From Doryteuthis pealeii (lineage: Eukaryota > Mollusca > Cephalopoda > Myopsida > Loliginidae), in assembly GCA_023376005.1 (NCBI GenBank), contig CM042145.1:100109359-100173358 (forward strand): 64,000 nucleotides of DNA. The letters run 5' to 3'. This document shows, piece after piece, positions 36,003 to 46,049 of this stretch. The translations under genes were made by a program, and so were the position numbers. How positions within the stretch are numbered: the first letter of the stretch is position 1; each line of letters starts with the position of its first letter. Below the pieces are notes generated by a model. The model did not search any database. It was not told the origin of the DNA and saw only the letters and a list, made by a program, of their open reading frames with translations.

Positions 36003-36469
36003 TGGTCTTTGCTATTACACATTAAGTAATTATATAAGTAAATAGATATAAATTGTAAAATGACTAAACAGATGATCATTTATTATTAATTTTTGAATAG
36101 TTTATTTCTTATTTCCTACTTTTGTAGCTTTTTTTTTTTTTGCAATAAAATAGCAACAAACAAGTTGAAAGAGAAACTATTCCAAAATTGATGATAAAAA
36201 TTCCTCTTCTAAGAATTCCAAAATACGACAGATGATTATTTCTTCCAAAAACTAAAGATTCAACTGAAATAAACATATTTGGTTATTTTTCAGACCAATA
36301 TACAAAAAAATAAAAAGAATAAATAAAAAAATAAAGACAGGTAACCATTTTCACACAAGAAATAATATTTAACCGGTATCTTTCTAAATATCTGAGATGA
36401 GGCATTAGTATTACATTATTTAGATAATCCTGACTGTTGTCCTCATCTTGGCTGTTATACTCTTAATGT

Positions 36470-36872
36470 GGTTAAATAGAACTTAACGGACCTAAATTTC
36501 ACCATCATATTTCGCCCCGCTGAAAGAAAAAAATACCAAAAATCAGGGAATTAACAGAATTTAATGAAATTTTCAGTGTTGATATATTAATAAATAAAAG
36601 ATATAATGCACCAGTTATTTCTTAAAAAACCTTTTACATTTTTTCAGGTCAGTTAACTTTGAACCATGTATCTTTGAGAATCTGTGTTACGCCTCAAAGA
36701 TATGTGGTTCAAAGTTAACTGACCTGAAAAACTAACTGGTGCTTTATATCTTTTATTCATTAATATATCAACACTGAAAATTTCATTAATTTTGGTTAAT
36801 TCCCTGATTTTTTTTCTTTCAGCGGGGTGATATACGATGGTGGAATTTAGGTCCATTAAGTTTGACTTAACC
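36470..36872. repeat. F2 snapback palindrome, copy 2, with 8-bp TSD
   Basis: It starts GGTTAAATAGAACTTAAC and ends TTTGACTTAACC, flanked by cttaatgt on both sides (36462-36469 and 36873-36880). Removing it restores collinearity of the host F1 repeat. An 8-9 bp TSD and long terminal inverted repeats point to a hAT- or Mutator-mobilised foldback element. Confidence 0.9.
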
Positions 36873-36956
36873 CTTAATGTTTTGGCTGATGTAGCTGCCT
36901 GCTTCAGATGTTTTTTGCTAACTGAAAACAGTCTGCCCACCATGGATTGAATAAAG

Positions 36957-37132
36957 ACTGGTTGGTTGTTTTGCTTTACAGCATATCAACCATTTTTGGG
37001 TCATTTAATGCTGAATCAAGTAATTTTTTATAAACAAAGGACTCAGGTTGCTTACAGTATCTGCTCTTGCTTAAGTGGCCACCCAATTAAATATTGAACA
37101 GGCTCATTACTGCTTAACTTCAGTGATCTAGC
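36957..37132 (-). mobile_element. Family B retroposon with 11-bp TSD
   Basis: The TSD attgaataaag flanks it at 36946-36956 and 37133-37143. The (GGTT)n/ttacagcatatcaacc tail resembles that of family A, but the body (caggttgcttacagtatctg) is different. It is inserted in an F1 repeat. Confidence 0.8.
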
Positions 37133-37228
37133 ATTGAATAAAGCATTCATTTCAAAATTCCCTGAAGGTTACCATGACAAAAAGACACCTGAAGAAGGCC
37201 AGAAAGTAGCTAAAATGTTGTGAATATA

Positions 37229-37518
37229 TATATTTACCAACCCCTCCGCATGAGCAGGATGTGACACAAGGTCAATTTCTTAAGCGGAGTTTAACAGGTT
37301 TGAATTCAGAGTTTTCCTTCTCCTAGACCGGTTGCCTAACAATGGTTAAAGAGCCCAGTCTGCCCTACTATTTACCCATAGCTGGAGGGAGAGTAGAATT
37401 CATACCTTTCCCAGGGGTATTAGCGCTAAGTGAAATGCAATTACCACATCCAGGATTTGAACTCGGGGCGACAAGTCCATTTCCTATGACTTTAACCATT
37501 ACACCACGCGCTTCCTAG
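37229..37518 (-). mobile_element. SINE2, full length, tail type B, 17-bp TSD
   Basis: aaaatgttgtgaatata occurs at 37212-37228 and 37519-37535, delimiting a 290-bp reverse SINE2 with tail, body and head (accacgcgcttcc). It is inserted in an F1 repeat. Confidence 0.92.
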
Positions 37519-37915
37519 AAAATGTTGTGAATATAATAACCAAGATCAAGGCACAAAATCATGTAAATAATATAATTAACATAGAATCAGTTGTCAGTTT
37601 CATATTCAACATAAATAACAGGTAATAAACCCATGAATTATATTAACACAGATCTATATAGCATATAGGTACTTGTCCAGAATATCCCTCTGAGGAAATG
37701 TCTGCAGTAAAAAAAGAAGTTATATAGAAATATAATACTTACATTCACCATAGAGATAAGAATAAGTTTCAGTTTATTTCAGTCATCACATCTTCAACTT
37801 GTTACAATTCAACCAACTGATATAGTTCTTTAATCTTTCCCTACACCAACTACTATTAAAGTCTGGTTACCTTCAGTTTATCCAATGCAGTTCATCCGTT
37901 TGATAGTGGAAAAAG

Positions 37916-38630
37916 TATGATGTTAAAAGACCTGAAACTCCCAAATGACCCGAGTAAATTACATCACTGACAACACCCTAGCACCCCAAATTTAGTAAGG
38001 AGCAGTTTATCCAATGCAGTTAATCTGTTTAATAAAAAAAGGGCTAATGTCACTGTGGACCACTTAAATAGACCATACCATACTTTTGATTGGTTATTTG
38101 CAACAGCTAATCAAATGCACAGTAGAGTGGTCTACATTTGTCCAAAACAAGTGTCTTCTAGCGTTACAAAGTAAGAGGGTGACTGATCTTCTCTGATAGG
38201 GCCGGCCTGGCGAGGAAGGTATGATGTTGAAAGACCTGAAACTCCCAAATGACCCGAGTAAATTACATCACTGACAACACCCTCTAGCACCCCAAATTTA
38301 GTAAGGAGCAGTTTATCCAATGCAGTTAATCTGTTTAATAAAAAAAGGGCTAATGTCACTGTGGACCACTTAAATAGACCATACCATACTTTTGATTGGT
38401 TATTTGCAACAGCTAATCAAATGCACAGTAGAGTGGTCTACATTTGTCCAAAACAAGTGTCTTCTAGCGTTACAAAGTAAGAGGGTGACTGATCTTCTCT
38501 GATAGGGCCGGCTGGCGAGGAAGGTATGATGTTGAAAGACCTGAAACTCCCAAATGACCCGAGTAAATTACATCACAGACAACACCCTCTGGCACCCCAA
38601 ATTTAGTAAGGAGCGTATATTTAAAGCTGG
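37916..38630 (+). repeat. Satellite-like tandem repeat, 304-305 bp period
   Basis: tatgatgttraaagacctg starts at 37916, 38220 and 38525, giving about 2.3 units. Units 1 and 2 are nearly identical over gattggttatttgcaacag and cctggcgagg-type sequence. Confidence 0.9.
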
Positions 38631-38799
38631 TGACTTACAGCCAATTGTCAATATATAATTTTTGGGTCTAATATGGAACTGTTAAGTAAAAAAAAAAAAA
38701 AAAAGAAAATCACTGAAACTTACTCTTATCTGGATGGTGAATGTAGGTATTATATTTCTATATAATTTTTTTTGAAAATGCTTTATTGTGAGTCAACTA

Positions 38800-39048
38800 T
38801 ATCAGACCATATGACCTTTAGGCACCCCTTTTTGATCTCGATTAAGAAAGGACATGTTTTTCATTTACACCGTCAATATCTGGTTGTTTTAACAGACGAT
38901 TTTTAGATTTTTTTTAAAATTATAAAATTAACCCCTAACCCCTAACCATAACCCCTAACAAACAACCGGATATTGACAGTGTAAATGAAAAACATGTCCT
39001 TTCTTAATTGAGATCAAAAAGGGGTGCCTAAAGGTAATATGGTCCATT
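38800..39048. repeat. Snapback element P3
   Basis: gaccatatgacctttaggc at the left returns as its inverse near 39045. Arms are about 85 bp, with a centre containing aacccctaacccctaacc. The flanks ctatatca and ttatatca suggest a 8-10 bp TSD. A related single arm is seen at 27125-27225. Confidence 0.75.
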
Positions 39049-39049
39049 A

Positions 39050-39492
39050 TATCATTAAGAATTTGCATGAAATTGTTACTCTGTTTGCTGTTCTCTCACC
39101 ACAAGAATTCATAATAATATGAATCTAATGTATCTGCTTGAATGACATACTGATTTTTATTTTGCCAAGGTGAGTTGGAAATTTCAGAACACTACACCGT
39201 ACACTGGAGAAACTTATTAAGTGGTTTTTTCGGAAGGATATGCCGTGAGACAAGACAAAATAAAAAGCAATATAGCATTCAAGCAAATATGCTAGATTCA
39301 TATCTGTAGAGTTTTGTATTAGGTGATCAGTATTCAGGATCTGAACCTGTGAGAGAAATCCAATGGGATATTCCCTTGCAATACAGCTGAATACTGATCA
39401 CCTAATCCAAAACTCTACAAATCTTTGTGAATTCTTGTGACAAGAGAACAACAAACAAAGCAACTCTTTCAATCAAATTCTTAATGATATAA
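39050..39492. repeat. Inverted repeat P13 with an LTR-like inner hairpin
   Basis: atcattaagaatttgcatg returns as the inverse ending at 39492. Inside, agagttttgtattagg and gtgatcagtattca pair with tgaatactgatcac and the following bases. The inner right side resembles the R/U5 part of the 50.25 kb LTR (acagctgaatactgatc). Confidence 0.65.
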
Positions 39493-39751
39493 GTAAAAAA
39501 GTGAAATCAGCGGGGCGGCCTAAAGTTTGTATGAGCCATACAGCGAGGGAGTCTACCCCCTTTTCACAAGCACTAGACCAAAGAGATTATTTTAGCATCT
39601 GAAATGAAGCACCACACCTACCATTAACTCCTCACTTTACCACACAGATTCCCATGCTACTCATATGCTGAGTTGGCAAGGGCCAGTATCGAACCAGGAA
39701 CCTTGTGATTCCTAGCCGGATGCTCTACCGACTGAGCTAAACCGGCCCTAA
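39493..39751 (-). mobile_element. SINE1, full length with TSD
   Basis: taatgatataa flanks it at about 39482-39492 and 39752-39762. Reverse body and head (accgactgagctaaaccgg) are intact. It lies just downstream of the RPUSD1 stop and next to an inverted repeat. Confidence 0.88.
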
Positions 39752-39810
39752 TAATGATATAATTGACTCAAAATAAAGCATTTTTCAAACTCATCAATCG
39801 CTTAATGGTC

Positions 39811-39816
39811 TTTATT
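39811..39816 (-). terminator. Candidate RPUSD1 polyadenylation signal
   Basis: On the minus strand an AATAAA hexamer lies about 155 bp downstream of the RPUSD1 stop codon. It sits inside an A-rich run, so chance occurrence is quite possible. No transcript evidence is available. Confidence 0.4.
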
Positions 39817-39969
39817 TTTTTTTTTTCAAGGTATAACAATTTACTGAATAAAACAAAAGTGAAACAGTCGAGAAAGTTCAAGAGTAGCATTTTTTTGTAT
39901 ATCACTACATGCATTTCTTCAGCTGGATATTCTGAACAGGTAGCAATATATAGAATTGATCTATATTTG

Positions 39970-40370
39970 TTATCCTGCTGATTTGTGCATTTCAGTTCTT
40001 TTTAGATTTCTTTGGTCCTTATCAATTTCAAATTCGGAAGAGAGTATATCTTCAGGATTTGTTATATCAGTTGTCTCAGTTTTAACGTTTTTTGTGTTTT
40101 CTGTTCTTTCTGCTTCCGCCTCTAAATTGGAATGGACGGCATTTTCATACGTTTCAAAGAAAACATCGGGTTTCCAATGCGGACAGTTTTCTGGCGTGAA
40201 AGGATCATCAGATTGGACGTCAAAGTCTTCAAGTGCAGTTGGCGCTTTCAACCTGCAGGCATGTAACATCATTCTCCCTGGCTTTGTATCTTGACGATTG
40301 CTGTACGTATAGTCTCCAACAATGCAATGTCCAATATGAGCACAATGAACACGAAGTTGGTGAGTTCGAC
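39970..40370 (-). CDS. RPUSD1: RPUSD1 terminal coding exon D and stop
   Basis: The acceptor is tttctaacag, and the first two bases GT complete a Gly codon started in exon C. The exon begins RTHQLRVHCAHIGHCIVGD, the conserved RluA C-terminal RNA-binding and core motif, then MMLHACRLKAP and DDPFTPENCPHW. It ends in a charged, Glu- and Lys-rich tail and a TAA at 39970-39972. The tail is not conserved with vertebrates and probably disordered. Confidence 0.93.
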
Positions 40371-40461
40371 CTGTTAGAAAAAAAAAGACAATAAAAGTGA
40401 TTACCAACATCATGCATAAACAAATAAAACAAAATAGAATATATTAACAGGATTACATGTG

Positions 40462-40500
<39 letters not shown>

Positions 40501-43500
40501 TTTCATATGGAGGCGCGTGGGCTAGCGGTTAGAGTCGTGGAAAATGGACTCGTCGAATCGAGTTCAATTCCTAGACGAAGCTGTTGGCATTTCACATAGC
40601 GCTAATACCCTTGGGAAAGGTATGAATCCATATATTCTCCCTCCAGCTATGGTTTAAATAGTAGGGCAGACTGGGCTCTTCAGCCTTGGGTAGGTAACCA
40701 GTCTAAGAGAGGGATAACTCTGAATTCAAAATTCCTGAGGTCGGTTGTTGATTGGGTTTGTGGCAACCCTTGATGCACCAATTCTTTCCTATTGACTGTG
40801 CCAAAAGGTGTGGATGGTCCAACACAAGCCTTCACCACTATAAACAAATCCCTGTGTGGATGTTCATTGTGTGTATGAACCCTCATAGGTCGAAAATCAA
40901 CAGGAGAGTCCATTTATATGTAGTTTCATACATACAAGCATGCATGCATATATGAGCCATCTGAACTGGCTATGAAAACTATAGTTTGTAAGATAAATTT
41001 AAGTTTAAATTATCCTCATATATAACATTATGTTTATATATATATATATAGAGATATATATACACACACACACATATATATATATATAATATATGTATGT
41101 GTGGTGTGTGTGTTTATTTGGGCAGCGTTCTTTCATTTAAACATATAGAATTAAACAAAACAGATGTCTCCTGTTTAACAAGTTTATTAACGATCTTTTC
41201 AAGGTTTCTGGCCAACTTTTTTAAATATTTGGATGGAATTCATGAATTAGTCCACCAAAAACTGGAACACAAACGCATCACTGCTGATGATGGCACTTCG
41301 AAGTGCCGAAAGTATTTGGGACAAAAACTTTGGAGGATGTGCTTCAGATCCCCCTTTCCACACTGCTGCTGTGATCCAAAGGAAAGGTAAGAAACCTATA
41401 CAGTTTGGCAATGGCAGTGTCACAGGAGTTGAAATTCAGCATTACTCCACCTTAGGGACTCCAGCTCCGGATTTGTTATCAGGGTTTACTTATTATAGAA
41501 AAAGCCAATAAAATAGAATGTAATTAATTATGTGCTGTAATATCTTTTATTGTTTATTTTCTCCTAAATAATATGTTTCTTTGGCATAATAAATTCACGG
41601 ATTCCATCCAATATAAAAAAAGTTGGCCAGAAAGCTTGAAAAGATCGTTAATAAACTCGTTAAACAGTAGACATAATAACAGATTAAGAAAAATCTGACA
41701 AAAATGTGAGGAAATATATTGGAAAGTTGAATAACAAACACAAACAATCAGTTCAATTAATATTTTAGTTAAGAAGGTACCAATACATATCAATCTATTC
41801 ATTGGGTAATCAACAAAAATACAATCGGTTAGTAAATTTAGATCTATAAAAACTATATCGAAAAATGCACACAAGGATACGACGCCTGCTACATTGTTGA
41901 ATATCATCATACTAATTATTATGTTTGTGTGATGCACTCAGGGTGTAATGGTTATTGTCATAGGAAATAGATACAGTGACCCAAGTTCAAATCTGGGATG
42001 AGGCTTACTTACAAGTGCTCCAACTTATGAGCTTTCCAAGTTACGAGCTGTTACTCTATCAATTTTTTGGCTTTGGGTTGAGGTATGATCAAGTTTCAGA
42101 TAAGCTTATGTCAATAAGTTCCCTAAAAACATTTAACTTGCCAAAGAAATTATTATTTATAAAAAAATAAACATTAAAACATATTACAGCACATAATTCA
42201 TTACATTCTATTTTATTGGCTTTTTATATAATACAGTGAACCCCGATAACAAATCCGGAGCCAGAGTCCCTAAGGTGGAGTAATGCTGAATTTCAGTGCT
42301 ACACAGCAACTTCTGTGACACTGCCATTGCCAAACTCCATAGGTTTCTTACCTTTCCTTTGGATCACAGTAGTAGTGTGGAAAGGGGGGATTTGCAGTAC
42401 ATCCTCCAAAACAACTTGACTAGGCTACATAGTTAAAAAAAAAAAAATTTTTTTAAGACACTATGCCATTGTCTTTTGCAGACAGAAGGATACTGTAGTG
42501 AAGCCGGAAGTTATCGTTTCAACAGACGGAAGTCGAATGGCAAAAATAATTAGTTTGCGCATATGGATCACGCAACCTTAGTAAAAATAAAATCTAAAAT
42601 AAAATTTGTAAAATTCAACCAATCAGAGGCGTTCCCGCCTAATAAGAAAATTTATCAACTAGACCCCAATTTGGAGCCTACTTATTTCTTATAAATAACA
42701 GAACTTTCGGACCCTAACCAGAAAGATCTCACCTGCCTAAGGGAATTCACGTCACCCTTTTTAAGAACATTTTGCTTACTTGCTGAAGGTATCTATCTAA
42801 CTATCTATCTTTCTCACTTTAAATAATCATCGCTTTAATAGACAATCTTAATATCAGTACAAATATAGCCTGACTGATGATTATTTGGACATACAAACTT
42901 TAATGTTTCTTCTTATTGTGTGAATTGTAAAATATTTTATTACGTTTTACATTTGAACTTAAAAAAAAAGAACTTTGGGATGGAACCTCGCCCAGTATTC
43001 AATGCTACCTTTTTGTAAACTTCTGTTAATACAATTTTGTTTGTTTAATCCAGAGTTTTGTCTTCTATGCCATTGTGCTTGATTTATTTATGGTCTTTAA
43101 ATGTTTGAACACTTTTATTGAATATCTACATCAAACATCTCACACCAATCACCATAATACTAACCAATATAATACAGTGCTATTTTTTCTTATTTAAAAA
43201 AAAATAACAAAAAAACGTTAACAAAAATAATTAGGGTGTTTTGGAGGTTTGGGTTTGGAATGAATTAATGGCATTTCAGTTTATTTCAATGGGGAAAATT
43301 GCTTTGAGTTATTTGGTGTGGACACGCCTATGCACCCACTCCAAAGAACCTGTTTATTCAATAAAGCAAATACAGAGGTGTGTAGCCACGCCTCAGCAGG
43401 AAGCCAGAAGTGTTATGTTGGGGAGAAATATGGCCCACTAATATACACGGCCCCACATGTTACATAAGCAGGCAGAATTCTAACAGGCCGATTCGTTTTA

Positions 43501-46008
43501 TAGTCAATGTATATCCGTTTTGAAAAATGTTAAAACTCTACAAAAATACACAGACCGGTTGTCCTTTTTATTTTTCTTCAGAAATATAATAATAAAAGAT
43601 TGTAAACAAACTAACAAAAAAAAAAAAAAATAGTTATAAAAAAATTATGCAGTTATACAAAAAACAATGTTTTTAAAAAGAGGCTAAGGTCAAAAGAAAT
43701 ATTTTATTTATTGATATCAAGGTATTACTGCATAATTTTTTAATAACTGTATTTTGTCTGTTTACAATCTTTTATTATTATTTTTCTGAAGACCCCAGCC
43801 AAAAAAACAAAACAAAACAAAAACAAACAACCAGTTTCTGTATTTTTGTAGAGTTTTAACATTTTTCGAAACAGACATAAATTGACTATAAAAAGAATTA
43901 GCCTGTTAGAATTCAGCCTGCCTATGTGACATGTGGGGCTGTGTATATTAGTGGGCCATGTGAGAAGGGTGACAAAAGTGGTCATACAACTATTCCGGTT
44001 CTAGCTAGCTAGGTACACACATTGACTGATCCACTTATATTCTTTTCCATGCGCAGCCTGCTTCCACCAAAATACCTCAGTCTCTCCATGGCTTTGACCT
44101 ACTAAAAAGTCCCAAACCCGAGTGAGATGAAATTATGTACAATTTATTAACGATGACAAGCATGTTGCTCATGCATCGAATGAGAGGATTAAGGGAAAGT
44201 GAGGGTAAAAATCAACAACAAAAAAAAAAAAAGAAAAAAAACATTTAACAAAACAAAAGTTACAAGCGGAATGAATTAAAGTCGTAAGTCGGTTAAATCG
44301 AACTTAACAGACCTAAATTCCATCATCGTATGTCACCTCACTGAAAGAAAAAAATACCAAAAATCAGGGAATTAACCGAATCTAATAAAATTTACAGTGT
44401 TGATATATTAGTGAATAAAAGATATAATGCACCAGTTATTTTATTTAAAAACTTTTACATTTTTTCAGCTCAGTTAATTTGAACCACATATCTTTGAGGC
44501 GTAACACACATTCTCAAAGATACGTGGTTCAAAGTTAACTGACCTGAAAAAATGTAAAAGTTTTTAAATAAAATAACTGGTGCATTATATCTTTTATTAT
44601 TTAATATATCAACACTGAAAATTTCATTAAATTTGGTTAATTCCCTGATTTTTTTTTTTTTTTCTTTCGGCGGGGTGACATACAATGGTGGAATTAGGTC
44701 CGTTAAGTATGATTTAACCACAAAAGTTACAAGCAGAATGAATTAAAGATGTAAGTCACAAGGACAAAATCAAGAAAGATGAGAATATCATTTTTTTTTC
44801 TTTTACTCTACCTGTTTTTGGAATAAGTAACATTTTTGATGCCGGCTCAGAATCGAAAGTCCCATGTTCAAGTCGAATCATGTGAGTTAGACAAGGACGA
44901 GCATTTAAACAGCCCTTAGTGCCAGACACACACATCTTGTTGAAATCTGTGATAAAGCTGTCTTTCCCGATACTGATATCTAAATCACGTTCACTGAATG
45001 AGACATGGCCTCGAACCTGGATTAATAGAAATAAAATAGTATTAACTGAGTTATTTGGACTATTGTCCTCATCTTTATTGTTATCTGTACAATGTTTCGG
45101 CCGATATGCACTCCGGCCTACTTCAGGTATTTCTTGTCAGACTCGGGAACTTTCCTTTCAGACTTGGGAACCTTCCCGAGTTCAACAAGAAATACCCGAA
45201 GAAGGCCGGAGGGCATATTGGCCGAAACGTTGTACAGATAATAATAGAGATGAGGACAATAGTCCGAATAACTCAGATAATACTAATCATCAAGCTTCAT
45301 CTCAAACATTCAGAGAGATAGAAATAAAATGTCATGAATTTGGATATTGAAAAAATATATAAAATTTCACATGAAAAATGGAATGGTTAGTTTCAAGCTG
45401 AATACATATTGTAATAAAAGTTTCAACTTTTTAAGCACAATGTAATATTAACAGTGTTGTAATTCTGTGGTGGTGGTGGTGGTGGTGGTGGTGTAGATGA
45501 AGAAGAATAAGAAGAATAAGGAGAAGAATCCTGGTTAATCCAAGTCTGTAGTAAGTCTCTAGTTGAGAGATAAGTCAGATGCCCTTCCTTGACGTTGATA
45601 ATCAAATGTATAAGTTAAAGACGGTAAACGATCTTATATGCCCTTTATCCTGCCAGCCCATTGGCTATTTTCAAACGGAATATATATAATGTTGTTAGGG
45701 AGTCTATATATGCTTGTTTATATATATATATATATAGAGAGAGAGAGAAAAAAGGCTCATAACCATATTATGGTAAGTGTACGGTTATAATCCTTTTCTC
45801 TATATACATTTCCTAACTCCCGTTATTTTAAAAACATCCATCACTGTTCAGACAATAAATTTTTCCTTTGTATCATATTGTCCTGATGAAGGTTTAATAT
45901 AAACTGAAACATTTTAGCATCCACTTCACCATCAAGAATAAATTAATCTTTTTTTGTAATACTTTATCTATTTTCTACACATTGTCAGATTTATTTCCAT
46001 ATTTTACT

Positions 46009-46049
<41 letters not shown>

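Larger units (their letters stand above)
36395..37570. repeat. F1 repeat with three nested insertions
   Basis: Left arm 36395-36469, continuation 36881-36945, and right end 37144-37211 plus 37536-37570 are collinear with the 34 kb F1 copy after removing an F2 palindrome, a family B retroposon and a SINE2, each with its own TSD. Confidence 0.82.

Noticed and set aside
38935..38965. Telomere-like aacccct repeats
   Set aside because: Only two to three imperfect units, located in the centre of a snapback element; similar short phrases occur at 21.1 and 26.87 kb.
41097..41511. Frame giving LRSAESIWDKNFGG and a following serine/glycine-rich segment as a host exon
   Set aside because: The same sequence is present inverted 0.9 kb away with disruptions, so it belongs to a repeat; no family was recognised.
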